Below are positions 43,399-51,410 of a stretch of DNA of 64,000 nucleotides, piece by piece. Numbering within the stretch: the first letter of the stretch is position 1; each line of letters starts with the position of its first letter. The DNA is from JACCTU01 sp963737405 (lineage in GTDB: Bacteria > Actinomycetota > Thermoleophilia > Gaiellales > Gaiellaceae), in assembly GCA_963737405.1 (NCBI GenBank), contig CAVTSL010000011.1:310001-374000 (forward strand), given 5' to 3'. The notes below the pieces were generated by a model. That model was given only the letters and a program-made list of their open reading frames with translations. It searched no databases and had not been told where the DNA came from. The position numbers and the translations under genes are program-made.

Positions 43399-43641
43399 CG
43401 CGCGCTCGTAGTCGGCGCGCCGACGAGCACCGTCGATCACCGCGACCGCCTCGTCGTCGCGCAGGATCACGACCGTCGGCAGCGTGAGCACCCCGAAGCG
43501 CATGGCGCTCTCGGGCTCGTCGTCGACGTCCACCTCCGCGAAGCGCGCCGACGGAAACCGCGGCGCGAGCTCCGCGAGCGCGCGCGCGACCGGCTTGCAC
43601 GGCGCGCACCACGGTGCGGTGAACATCAGGACCTCGATCAC
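43351..43641 (-). CDS. thioredoxin-like protein with CAPC motif
   Basis: A 96-residue thioredoxin fold with the redox motif WCAPCKP at residues 11-17 (CGPC in thioredoxins) and the cis-proline region TLPTVVILRDD. The Gly-to-Ala change alters redox potential in related proteins but the fold is clear. It overlaps the GT2 gene by 4 nt and the 3' end of thiL by 48 nt on the opposite strand. Confidence 0.85.
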   Translation of the reverse strand: MIEVLMFTAPWCAPCKPVARALAELAPRFPSARFAEVDVDDEPESAMRFGVLTLPTVVILRDDEAVAVIDGARRRADYERALEEVLPAAGGDALDA

Positions 43642-44348
43642 AGGCGCCCCGCAAGCGCCGCGAAGCGGAGCGCCGGCACCTTCCAGACCGCCTCGAGCAC
43701 GATCGAGCGCGACATCTTCGAGCCGCCCTCCTCACGGTCGACGAACGTGATCGGCACCTCGACGACGCGGAAGCCCTTCCGCAGCGTGCGGTACGTCCCC
43801 TCGATCTGGAACGCGTAGCCCTTCGAGTCGATCGCGTCGAGGTCGATCGTCTCGAGCACCTGGCGCCGGTAGCATTTGAACCCCCCGGTCAGGTCGCGCA
43901 ATCCCGTCTGCAGCCACAGCTGCGCATAGACGCAGCCGCCGCGGGAGATGAACCGCCGCAGCGCGCTCCAGTTCGGGATGCGTCCGCCGGGCACGTAGCG
44001 CGAGCCGAGCACGAGGTCGACGCCGTCCTCGGCCGCCGCGATCAGCCGCGGCACGTCGTCCGGGTCGTGCGAGAAGTCGCAGTCCATCTCGAGGACGAGC
44101 TCGGCGCCGTCGGCGAGCGCGCGCCGAAAGCCGTCGAGGTATGCCGGCCCGAGACCCTGCTTCCGCTCGCGGTGGAGCACGTCCACCACGTCGAGCTCGG
44201 CCGCGAGCCGATCGGCGATCTCGCCCGTGCCGTCGGGCGAGTTGTCGTCGACGACGAGCACGCGGACCCCGCGGTCGACGAGCGCGCGCACCATCCGCTC
44301 GACGTTCTCGCGCTCGTTGTAGGTGGGGAGACAGACGGTCGCCTGCAC
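43638..44348 (-). CDS. GT2 glycosyltransferase, dolichol-phosphate mannosyltransferase type
   Basis: A GT-A fold with LPTYNERENVERM at the N-terminus, VVDDNSPDGTGEI, the DCDFSHDPDDVPRL metal-site block near residue 90, and GSRYVPGG and LTGGFKCYRR typical of polyprenyl-phosphate mannosyltransferases. 236 residues without the C-terminal membrane domain of some members. It would use a nucleotide sugar to glycosylate a polyprenyl phosphate. GTG start; the neighbour PolX starts 19 nt away in the opposite direction. Confidence 0.88.
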   Translation of the reverse strand: MQATVCLPTYNERENVERMVRALVDRGVRVLVVDDNSPDGTGEIADRLAAELDVVDVLHRERKQGLGPAYLDGFRRALADGAELVLEMDCDFSHDPDDVPRLIAAAEDGVDLVLGSRYVPGGRIPNWSALRRFISRGGCVYAQLWLQTGLRDLTGGFKCYRRQVLETIDLDAIDSKGYAFQIEGTYRTLRKGFRVVEVPITFVDREEGGSKMSRSIVLEAVWKVPALRFAALAGRL

Positions 44349-44353
44349 GCGCC

Positions 44354-44359
44354 TATGAT
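44354..44359 (+). promoter_or_regulatory. candidate leaderless -10 for polX
   Basis: TATGAT lies 8 nt before GTG 44368 in the 19-nt gap to the divergent GT2 gene. Confidence 0.55.
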
Positions 44360-44367
44360 CGCTGTCG

Positions 44368-46080
44368 GTGGCCAGGACGCTCCCGAAGAACCAGGACGTG
44401 GCCGAGCAGCTCGAGCTCCTCGCCGACCTGCTCGAGCTCGACGGCGAGCCGTCGTTCCGCGTGATCGCCTACCGCCGCGCCGCCACCCGCATCCGCGAGA
44501 CACCCGGCGGAGTCGCGCAGATGGCGCTCGACGGCACCGCGAAGGACCTGCCCGGGATCGGCAAGACGATCGAGGAGAAGATCGTCCAGATCGTCGACGA
44601 CGGGGAGATCCACGCGCTCACGAAGCGCAAGGCGATGGTCCCGGCCGAGGTCGTCTCGTTCATGCGCCTCCCCGGCCTCGGGCCGAAGTCCGCCGCCCGG
44701 ATCTGGAAGCAGCTCGGGATCACGACGGTCGCCGACCTCAAGCAGGCGGCCGAGGCGGAGCAGCTGCGCACGCTCTCCGGCTTCGGCGCACGGACGGAGG
44801 AGCGGATCCTGGCAGCCCTCTCGCAGGAGACGACGCTCGAGCCGATCCGGCCGCTCCTGGGCGCCGGCCTCGCGCCGGTGCTCGAGGTCGTGAAGGTCCT
44901 GCGCGAGCACCCGGCCGCCGACCTCGTCTCGGAAGCCGGCAGCGTCCGCCGCCGCAAGGAGACCTTCCGCGACCTCGACATCATCGCCACGGCGCAGGAC
45001 CCGCGCGCGCTGACCGACTACTTCGTCTCGCTCGGCTGGGTCGACGAGGTCGCGGCGCACGGCCCGACGAAGGCGACCGTCGTCTCGCACGAGGGCCTGC
45101 GGTTCGACCTGCGCGTCGTCCCGCCCGAGTCGTTCGGGAACCTGCTCCAGCACTTCACCGGCTCGAAGGACCACAACCTCGCGCTGCGCGAGAACGCGGT
45201 GAAGCGCGGGCTCTCCGTGTCCGAGTACGGCGTGAAGACGGTCGAGACCGGCGACGTGTTCACGACGCGCGACGAGACCGAGCTCTACGAGTTCCTCGGC
45301 TACCAGTTCATCCCCGCCGAGCTGCGCGAGAACCTCGGCGAGCTCGACGCCGCGCGGAAGGGAGAGCTGCCCGAGCTCGTCGACGTCGCTCAGGTACGCG
45401 GCGACCTGCATCTGCACTCGACGTGGTCGTCGGACGGCAAGAACACGATCGAGGAGATGGCGCGCAAGTGCATGGAGCGCGGCTACCAGTTCATGGTGAT
45501 CACCGACCACTCGCACTACCTGCGGGGCGAGCGGATCGAGGCGCAGTGGCGCGAGATCGAGCAGGTCAACGAGAAGGTCGCCCCGTTCCGGATCCTGCGC
45601 GGGGTCGAGGCGAACATCCGCGCGAACGGCGAGGTCGACGTCGACGAGGAGACGCTCGCGCAGCTCGACTGGGTCGTCGCATCGCTCCACACGGCGTTCG
45701 ACAAGAACCCGACCGAGCGGATCATGGGCGCGATGGAGCACCCCTACGTGCACTGCATCGGTCACCCGACCGCGCGCAAGATCAACAAGCGCGGGCCGGC
45801 CGACGTCGACATCGAGCGGGTGATCGAGAAGGCGCTCGAGACGAAGACGTTCCTCGAGATCAACTCGCAGCCGGACCGCCTCGACCTGCGCGACGTGAAC
45901 GCGCGGCGCGCCGGCGAGGCCGGGCTGAAGCTCCCGGTGAACACCGACGCGCACCAGATCAGTGCGCTCGACTGGATGGACATCGGGATCGCGCAGGCGC
46001 GGCGCGCCTGGCTGACGAAGGACCACGTGCTGAACACGCGCACGTGGAAGCAGATCGAGAAGCTGAAGAAGAAGCCCTAG
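44368..46080 (+). CDS. polX: DNA polymerase/3'-5' exonuclease PolX
   Basis: The X-family polymerase core covers residues 1-320: HhH motifs DLPGIGKTIEEKIVQ and RLPGLGPKSAARIW, and the palm GSVRRRKETFRDLDIIAT with the catalytic Asp pair. A PHP domain follows (about 340-570) with DLHLHSTWSSDG, ITDHSHYL, GVEANI and NTDAH, which supply metal ligands for an exonuclease. Bacterial PolX acts in gap filling and base excision repair. 570 residues is normal. GTG start with a TATGAT 8 nt upstream. The stop shares CTAG with the LysE remnant. Confidence 0.94.
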   Translation: MARTLPKNQDVAEQLELLADLLELDGEPSFRVIAYRRAATRIRETPGGVAQMALDGTAKDLPGIGKTIEEKIVQIVDDGEIHALTKRKAMVPAEVVSFMRLPGLGPKSAARIWKQLGITTVADLKQAAEAEQLRTLSGFGARTEERILAALSQETTLEPIRPLLGAGLAPVLEVVKVLREHPAADLVSEAGSVRRRKETFRDLDIIATAQDPRALTDYFVSLGWVDEVAAHGPTKATVVSHEGLRFDLRVVPPESFGNLLQHFTGSKDHNLALRENAVKRGLSVSEYGVKTVETGDVFTTRDETELYEFLGYQFIPAELRENLGELDAARKGELPELVDVAQVRGDLHLHSTWSSDGKNTIEEMARKCMERGYQFMVITDHSHYLRGERIEAQWREIEQVNEKVAPFRILRGVEANIRANGEVDVDEETLAQLDWVVASLHTAFDKNPTERIMGAMEHPYVHCIGHPTARKINKRGPADVDIERVIEKALETKTFLEINSQPDRLDLRDVNARRAGEAGLKLPVNTDAHQISALDWMDIGIAQARRAWLTKDHVLNTRTWKQIEKLKKKP

Positions 46081-46449
46081 CGCTGGATTGCGAGGCGCGC
46101 GCCGAGCGCGATCAGCACGACGCCGCTGACGGCCTCGGTCGCGCGGCGGAACGTCCGGCTGTGCGCCACCGCCTGGACGACGACGACGTAGACGCAGAGC
46201 CACGTCATCCCGATCGCGATGAAGACGCCGGCGAGGAGCGCAGGTTTCGCCGCCGGGTCGCCGTGCGTGACGAACTGCGGCAGGAGCGTCGTGAAGAGCA
46301 CGGCGAGCTTCGGATCGCGATCGTCCGGAAGCCCGCGTTCCGTCCGCCCCGGACGCGTGTTGCGAAGCACGAGCGCCATGTCCTGGTCCCGGGGTGAGCG
46401 TCACGACGAGCGCGACGCCGACGAACGCAAGCAGCTGCCCGTCGAGCAT
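46077..46449 (-). pseudogene. LysE/RhtB-type exporter remnant
   Basis: The start MLDGQLLAFVGVALVVTLTPG is an intact first LysE helix, but the frame shifts near 46382-46388 (one extra base before ATGGCGCTCG). LysE-type LRNT then continues, and about 80 residues that normally form helices 2-4 are missing before KLAVLFTTLLPQFVTHG, after which the last two helices follow to LAIQR. Corrected length is 123 against about 205. The internal deletion makes this a true pseudogene and not only a sequence error. The TGATG junction with otsB and the CTAG end with polX are kept. Confidence 0.78.
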
Positions 46450-47162
46450 CAGAGCGTCCGCAGGAGGTCGAGGAGCTCGGCGGGCGAGTGCACGACGACG
46501 TCGGCGGCGTCGGCGATCCCGCGCGGGCCTTCGTCCGAGACGACGCCGACGCGAATGCCCCACTCGATCTCGTCGAGTGCGCGAAACGCGTCGAGGTCGG
46601 TGGAGTCGTCACCGGCGTAGAGCGCGCGCTCGAGGCCGCGCTCCTCGAGGAGGTAGCGCACCGCGGTTCCCTTGTTCGTCTCGAGCGGGGGGCGCACCTC
46701 GAGCACCATCCGGCCGAAGCGGGGGACGAGTCCTGCGTCTCGCGCGCGCTCCGCGGCGTCGAGGAGGTACGTCTCGGCGGCCTCGGGGTCCTCGGCGGTG
46801 CGGTAGTGGAACGAGAGGCTCAGGCCCTTGTCCTCGACCGGCCACGCAACGTCGTCGGCGAACGCACGGATCCGCTCGCGCCACTTCGGCGCCTCGGGGT
46901 CGAGCTCGAGGCCGTGCTCGCCGACGTAGACGAGCTCGTCGAGGCCGACGATCCGCCGCGCGTCGTCGCTCGTTCGTCCGCTGACGCACGCGACGAGGGC
47001 GTACCGGCGCGCGAGCCGGCGCAGCTCCTCGCGCGTCTCGTCCGGCACGCGCGAGTCCTCGGGCCGGTCGACGATCGGCGCGAGCACGCCGTCGACGTCG
47101 AGGATGACCGCCGCGCGCCGCGGCTCCTCCCGCAGCCGCTCGAGCAGCTCGTCGGCGTCCAC
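46449..47162 (-). CDS. otsB: trehalose-6-phosphate phosphatase
   Basis: OtsB removes phosphate from trehalose-6-phosphate. HAD motifs: ILDVDGVLAPIVDRPED near residue 20, VACVSGRTSDDARRIVG, GEHGLELDPEAPKW and LYAGDDSTDLDAF. 237 residues, normal. No otsA is present in the window. GTG start in a 17-nt divergent gap with the TauE gene. The 3' end is linked to the LysE remnant by TGATG. Confidence 0.88.
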   Translation of the reverse strand: MDADELLERLREEPRRAAVILDVDGVLAPIVDRPEDSRVPDETREELRRLARRYALVACVSGRTSDDARRIVGLDELVYVGEHGLELDPEAPKWRERIRAFADDVAWPVEDKGLSLSFHYRTAEDPEAAETYLLDAAERARDAGLVPRFGRMVLEVRPPLETNKGTAVRYLLEERGLERALYAGDDSTDLDAFRALDEIEWGIRVGVVSDEGPRGIADAADVVVHSPAELLDLLRTL

Positions 47163-47167
47163 GCACC

Positions 47168-47174
47168 TACGATA
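47168..47174. promoter_or_regulatory. overlapping divergent -10 elements
   Basis: TACGAT (plus, 47168-47173) lies 6 nt before GTG 47180, and TATCGT (minus, 47169-47174) lies 6 nt before the otsB GTG 47162. The two hexamers overlap by five bases, so the two genes cannot easily be transcribed at once. Confidence 0.55.
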
Positions 47175-47179
47175 CGCCC

Positions 47180-47521
47180 GTGAAGCTCGTGGCGATCGGG
47201 CTCCTCGCGGGCTTCATGAGCGCGCTCTTCGGCGTCGGCGGCGGGCTCGTGATCGTGCCGCTGCTCATCCTCCTGCTCAGCTACCCGCCGCACGCTGCGA
47301 CCGCGACGTCGCTCGCGGCAGTCGGGATCACGGCGCTCGCCGGGACGATCACGTACGCGATCGCGGGCGAGGTCGACCCGGCCCACGCCGTGCTGCTCGG
47401 CGTTCCCGCGGCGTTCGGGGCGACGGTCGGGGCGACGCTCCAGCAGCGGGTGCAGGCGCGCGAGCTCTCGTATCTCTTCTCGGCGCTTCTCGTCGTGATC
47501 GCGGTCTGGTTGCTCGTGTGA
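47180..47521 (+). CDS. TauE/SafE-type permease, half 1
   Basis: At 113 residues with three to four membrane helices, this holds one half of the usual eight-helix TauE/SafE sulfonate/anion exporter. The repeat motif GFMSALFGVGGGLVIVPLL opens the sequence; the second half ends ALLVVIAVWLLV. The next gene carries the other half with the same motif, overlapping by 4 nt (GTGA). The pair probably assembles as a complex. GTG start. Confidence 0.82.
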   Translation: MKLVAIGLLAGFMSALFGVGGGLVIVPLLILLLSYPPHAATATSLAAVGITALAGTITYAIAGEVDPAHAVLLGVPAAFGATVGATLQQRVQARELSYLFSALLVVIAVWLLV

Positions 47522-47880
47522 CCCTCGCGCTCGCGGTCCTGCTCGGCTTCGTCGCCGGAATCGTCGCCGGGATGTTCGGCGTCGGCGGCGGGCTCCTGTT
47601 CGTCCCGACGCTCGTCCTGCTCGGGCTCGGCCAGGTCGAGGCCCAGGCGACGTCGCTCGCGGCGATCCTCCCGACCGTGGCCGCAGGCACGTGGCGCCAG
47701 GCGTCGTACGGGAACGTCCGCTGGAGGCCCGCGCTCACGCTGGGCGTCACCTCGGTCGCCACGGTCGGGCTCGGGGCGCTCGTCGCGCTCTCGCTTCCCG
47801 AGCACGTGCTGCGACGGCTGTTCGCGGTCTTCCTGATCGCCTGCGCCGTGCAGATCGCCTGGCGGGCTCGCGGCCGTTAG
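47518..47880 (+). CDS. TauE/SafE-type permease, half 2
   Basis: This 120-residue product has the second TauE motif GFVAGIVAGMFGVGGGLLFVPTL followed by ATSLAAILPTVAAG and a final FLIACAVQIAW helix. With half 1 it covers the eight helices of a complete permease. It is not a degraded remnant: the start and stop are well placed and each half begins with the family motif. Substrate unknown. Confidence 0.82.
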   Translation: MTLALAVLLGFVAGIVAGMFGVGGGLLFVPTLVLLGLGQVEAQATSLAAILPTVAAGTWRQASYGNVRWRPALTLGVTSVATVGLGALVALSLPEHVLRRLFAVFLIACAVQIAWRARGR

Positions 47881-47895
47881 GCCATTCTTTCGTCC

Positions 47896-48288
47896 ATGAC
47901 CGAGCCCGAGGAGCTGTGGATCCCGCTCGTCGACGAGCCGATCGGCGGCATCGTCGAGCAGATCCAGCGCGAGCACCCGGACATCGCGGCACTCGTCGAG
48001 TCGCCGCACCGAGTGCTCGCGTTTCGCACGTTCGCGTACATCCGTGTCGGGCTCGTCCTCGGCCAGCTGCTCTTCGACAACGATCTCCCGCCGTACGACG
48101 GCTCCGAGACGTGGATCGATCAGCTGCTGAAGAACCCGGAGCACCACGCCGCGCTCGAGCACGAGGTGCGGAACGTCGCGGAGGAGATCGCCTCAGACCC
48201 GAAGTACGCCGGCGACGAGACGATCGGGCCGGACGACGAGACGCGCGCCCGCTTCCGCGAGTTCGCGCGGAAGCAGCTCGGCGGCTGA
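47896..48288 (+). CDS. conserved hypothetical protein
   Basis: I do not recognise this protein of 130 residues. It is soluble, acidic and predicted to be mostly helical: PIGGIVEQIQREHPDIAALVE and AALEHEVRNVAEEIASDPKY. A short loop DNDLPPYDGSETWIDQLL lies in the middle. The start ATG has CATTCT 7 nt upstream, a one-base departure from TANNNT. It is followed after 1 nt by a convergent gene, so it is presumably a monocistron. Confidence 0.65.
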   Translation: MTEPEELWIPLVDEPIGGIVEQIQREHPDIAALVESPHRVLAFRTFAYIRVGLVLGQLLFDNDLPPYDGSETWIDQLLKNPEHHAALEHEVRNVAEEIASDPKYAGDETIGPDDETRARFREFARKQLGG

Positions 48289-48289
48289 G

Positions 48290-48709
48290 TCACACCCCCA
48301 GGCTGATCACGTCGAAGAGCGTCTGCCCCTGGTCGACGACTCGCGGCGGCGTGTGGTTGTCGAACGTCCGGGCCTGGAGCCCGAGCACGTAGCGCCACCC
48401 CTTGAAGAACGGGCTCCCGGTCGGAGGCCTGGGATCCAGTCCTAGGAGATCGATCCGCCAGCCGACGAGCAGCTCATAGCAACCTGCGAGCTCGACGTCA
48501 CCCGGCTCCCACTTCCATTCGCTCACCTGGTCGATCGCGAAGTCGGCGGACCAGCCGAGCTGGGCCGCAATCCGGAAGTTCTGCGAGCCCAGTCCGGTGA
48601 CGGGGCTGCCGTCGTTCGCACGCGACACGGAGACGCCGACCTGCAGCTCGCGCGGGACGTCCGCCGACGTCCACTCCGCCGTTCGCGCCTCGACGAGCAG
48701 TCGCGCCAT
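48290..48709 (-). CDS. hypothetical protein
   Basis: A 139-residue soluble protein with no recognisable motif. It begins MARLLVEARTAEWTSADVP and contains aromatic-rich strands such as SEWKWEPGDVELAGCYELLV and FFKGWRYVLGLQARTFDN, suggesting a beta-sandwich. The start ATG at 48709 is preceded by TAGCGT at an 8-nt distance. Upstream codons in frame exist but would pass into a region without coding character. It stands alone between convergent and divergent neighbours. Confidence 0.6.
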   Translation of the reverse strand: MARLLVEARTAEWTSADVPRELQVGVSVSRANDGSPVTGLGSQNFRIAAQLGWSADFAIDQVSEWKWEPGDVELAGCYELLVGWRIDLLGLDPRPPTGSPFFKGWRYVLGLQARTFDNHTPPRVVDQGQTLFDVISLGV

Positions 48710-48717
48710 TTCAGAGC

Positions 48718-48723
48718 ACGCTA
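48718..48723 (-). promoter_or_regulatory. candidate leaderless -10
   Basis: Minus-strand TAGCGT lies 8 nt before the ATG at 48709. Confidence 0.5.
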
Positions 48724-48813
48724 CGCCGCGACGCGGCTGTGAGCCAGGATTCTCACTCAAAACCTGTGCGTCGGTGTCGAACCGCGGACGCCTGTGCCAG
48801 AATCGGTCGCTTC

Positions 48814-50277
48814 GTGGGCAAGCGGCTCTCAATCGCCCTGGCGCTGCTCCCGCTCGCGCTCGCCCCGGGTCTCGCCGGGGCCGAGTCGTCGGCGCGGGAC
48901 GGTGGTGCGACCTCGCAGGCCTATGCGCTGAAGGTGATCGTCCCCGGGCAGGGCGGCTCGTCGACGACCGCCGTCACCGCTCCGGTCGACGCGGTCTCGT
49001 TCGGCAACGCAGGCGCCTACCCGAGCGCAGACGTCGTCTCCTGGGGCGGCTCCGTTGCCTCGGCCTCGGCGAGCCCCGGCCAGACCGCCACCGCGAACGC
49101 GGCCGCGGAGGTGAGCTCGCTGACGCTCTTCGGCGGCGAGGTGCAGGCGAGCTCGATCAAAGGCGCAGTGCAGGCGCGTGCGAGCGCCGCGGCCGCGTCA
49201 GGCGAGTTCACGGGCTCCGCGATCGGCAGCCTCGTCGTCCTCGGTCAGGCCGTCGCGATCACGCCGAACGCGCGCGTCGCGCTCGGCGACTGGGGGACGG
49301 CGATTCTCCTCGCGCAAGGCTCGGCGCCTGGGCCGAAGGCGTATCGCGGCAACGTCACGGCGCTCGACATCAGGATCACGGTCGACCACGGCGGGCTGCC
49401 CGCCGGCACGCAGATCCTCGTCGGCTACGCGGAGGCGGCCGTCACGTCGCCCGAGCCGCAGACGACGACGGGGACGACGACCGAGGCCGTGCCGACCGCG
49501 AAGCCGCCGAAGGGCGCGAAGTCACCCGAGCCGCCGGAGCAGAACGGCATCCCGCCGGTGATCAGGCAGCCGCCGATCGGCGTGAAGCCGAAGCTCACGC
49601 CGGCGCGCTACGTCTTCCCGGTCTACGGACAGTCGTCGTTCACGAACACCTTCGGCGCGCCGCGCGCGGATACCGGCTGGCACCACGGCGAGGACATCTT
49701 CTCCTCGCTCGGCGCGCCGCTCCTCGCCGTCTCCGACGGGACGATCTTCTCGGTCGGCTGGAACGACGTCGGCGGCTACCGCCTCTGGCTCCGCGACAAG
49801 CAGGGCAACCAGTTCTACTACGCGCATCTCTCCGCGTTCTCGCCGCTCGCGCAGAACGGCGCCGAGGTGAAGGCGGGTGACGTCGTCGGGTTCATGGGGA
49901 ACTCCGGCGACGCGCAGGGCACCCCGTACCACCTGCACTTCGAGATCCACCCGCTCGGGATGCTGCACATGGGCTACGACGGCGTCGTCGCGCCGTACCC
50001 GTACCTGCTCGCGTGGCGGCGCGTGCAGGACATCGTGTTCCCGGACGGCGCAGGCTGGGCGCCGCCGGCCGTCGCCGGCTCGTCCGCGCCGAAGCCGGGA
50101 GCGATCGTGCTCCAGGTCTCCGACATCTCGACGGCCAGCGGTCTGCGGCCGGGCTCGGTCGCCCGCGCCTTCGTCGCTCCCGTCTCGGCCGAGGGAGACG
50201 GGAGCCTGCTCCGCGGCTTCGCGCCGCCGCCCACGGGGGACGGCGCACGCGAAGGCGGTGGCGGCGACTCGCCCTAG
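48814..50277 (+). CDS. secreted M23-type (LytM) endopeptidase
   Basis: A signal peptide (KRLSIALALLPLALAPGLAGA) is followed by a Ser/Ala-rich beta region of about 200 residues, a Pro-rich linker (about residues 215-270) and an M23 domain with GWHHGEDIFSSLGAPLLAV near residue 288 and TPYHLHFEIHPLG near residue 368, the HxxxD and HxH zinc ligands. M23 enzymes cut peptide bridges of peptidoglycan. 487 residues from GTG 48814, chosen for its signal peptide. The stop shares CTAG with the convergent gene. Confidence 0.88.
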   Translation: MGKRLSIALALLPLALAPGLAGAESSARDGGATSQAYALKVIVPGQGGSSTTAVTAPVDAVSFGNAGAYPSADVVSWGGSVASASASPGQTATANAAAEVSSLTLFGGEVQASSIKGAVQARASAAAASGEFTGSAIGSLVVLGQAVAITPNARVALGDWGTAILLAQGSAPGPKAYRGNVTALDIRITVDHGGLPAGTQILVGYAEAAVTSPEPQTTTGTTTEAVPTAKPPKGAKSPEPPEQNGIPPVIRQPPIGVKPKLTPARYVFPVYGQSSFTNTFGAPRADTGWHHGEDIFSSLGAPLLAVSDGTIFSVGWNDVGGYRLWLRDKQGNQFYYAHLSAFSPLAQNGAEVKAGDVVGFMGNSGDAQGTPYHLHFEIHPLGMLHMGYDGVVAPYPYLLAWRRVQDIVFPDGAGWAPPAVAGSSAPKPGAIVLQVSDISTASGLRPGSVARAFVAPVSAEGDGSLLRGFAPPPTGDGAREGGGGDSP

Positions 50278-50708
50278 GAGGTCGTCGGCGTCGTGCCCGA
50301 GTTGTTGCCCTGGTAGGTGAAGTCCTCGTCGGCGCCGCCGATGAGGCCCTTCAGCCAGCTGCGCGTCGCCGGTCCGGTCACGGGATTGAAGAGAATCCCG
50401 ATCACGATGCCGACGAACAGCAGCGTCGCATTTCGCGACGAGTGATCCTTCTGACCCTGGAGCCGGTTCGCCGCCTTGCGCAGGTCGTCGACCGCGCCGC
50501 GGATGGTGTCCTGGATCTCCTCGTCGTTCGCCACGCGCGCCGCGAGCGAGACCGTTCCGCGGGGACCCATCAGCTCGTTGTAGACCTCCCGCGCGGCGTC
50601 GAACGCGTCGCGCACGTTCTGACGGATCTCCTCGTCCTTGACGGCACGCTCGACGTACGGGCGGATGTTGTCCGCCGTGTCGCTGAGCCGTTCTTTCGTC
50701 TTTGCCAT
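50274..50708 (-). CDS. YtxH-like membrane-anchored helical protein
   Basis: The N-terminal 90 residues form amphipathic helices rich in Arg, Asp and Glu (LSDTADNIRPYVERAVKD and VRDAFDAAREVYNELM), followed by one membrane segment (about 92-110, ATLLFVGIVIGILFNPVTG) and a polar tail. The pattern resembles YtxH-type proteins of unknown role. 144 residues. A GAAAGG lies about 12 nt before its ATG. Confidence 0.6.
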   Translation of the reverse strand: MAKTKERLSDTADNIRPYVERAVKDEEIRQNVRDAFDAAREVYNELMGPRGTVSLAARVANDEEIQDTIRGAVDDLRKAANRLQGQKDHSSRNATLLFVGIVIGILFNPVTGPATRSWLKGLIGGADEDFTYQGNNSGTTPTTS

Positions 50709-50731
50709 GCCCTTCGCGTCCTTTCGATCGC

Positions 50732-51245
50732 TTGCTGCCCCGTTCTACCCCTCGGCCTCGTCGCTCTAATCCTCGCAGGATGCGGCGGGGCTGCGTCATC
50801 CGAAGCGCAGGAACTTCGCGGACAGGGCTTCACCGCCGAGGCTCCCGGAGGCTGGGAGCTCTCGCGGCCGCCGCGAACGGTCGCCGCCGACAACCCGAAC
50901 GGGCCGGAATCCGTCTCGATCGCTCAGTTCCGGCTCGCCAAGCGGTTCCGGCCGTCGCTCTGGGACGCCGCCGTCGTCGAGCTGAACGACGTCGCCGCGC
51001 GCCTCGCCGAGCGCATCGGGCCGACCGCGGTCGTGCGGCGGAGCGGCCAGGCGACGATCGCCGGCCGGCGTGCGCGCACCTACGAGATCGCGTACACGCG
51101 CCAGAGCCGCAGGCTCGCCGACCGCGTCGCGTTCGTGCTCGACGGGCGGCGGGAGTTCCAGCTCACGTGCCGGATCGACGTGGACGACCCCGACGCGGGC
51201 ACGGACGCCTGCGATCGGCTGCGGACCTCGTTCCGAATCGGATAG
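50732..51245 (+). CDS. lipoprotein of unknown function, start region probably shifted by one base
   Basis: The mature part, about 150 residues, contains GQGFTAEAPGGWELSRPP, then IAQFRLAKRFRPSLWDAAVVEL and ends LRTSFRIG. The lipobox LILAGCGG is read in one frame, but no start codon occurs there. Removing one C in the CCCC at 50738-50741 joins TTG 50732 to give MLPVLPLGLVALILAGC, a proper lipoprotein signal. The TAG stop is inside the left end of repeat copy 2. I do not recognise the family. Confidence 0.62.
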
Positions 51246-51410
51246 GAGGGCGTGGCGGAGGAGGCGCTGTGCCGCCGGGCCGCGCTGGGCGGCGCGATGC
51301 GGCGTCCTCAGTCGCGCCCGTATCCAGTGGATACGAACGCTCCCTGCGTCCTTGCCTCGCACCACCCAGCGCACCCCGGCAACGAGGACTCCTCCGCCAC
51401 ACCCTCCTAG
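51242..51410. repeat. palindromic repeat element, copy 2
   Basis: This 169-bp copy matches copy 1 (21724-21882) almost throughout. It begins ATAGGAGGGCGTGGCGGA and ends with the inverse, TCCGCCACACCCTCCTAG. The centre is CGTATCCA-G-TGGATACG. The left end carries the TAG stop of the lipoprotein gene and the right end carries CTAG, whose minus-strand TAG stops lon. Small insertions relative to copy 1 (for example a CGCGC after the CCGGG block) show the copies have diverged. Confidence 0.85.
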
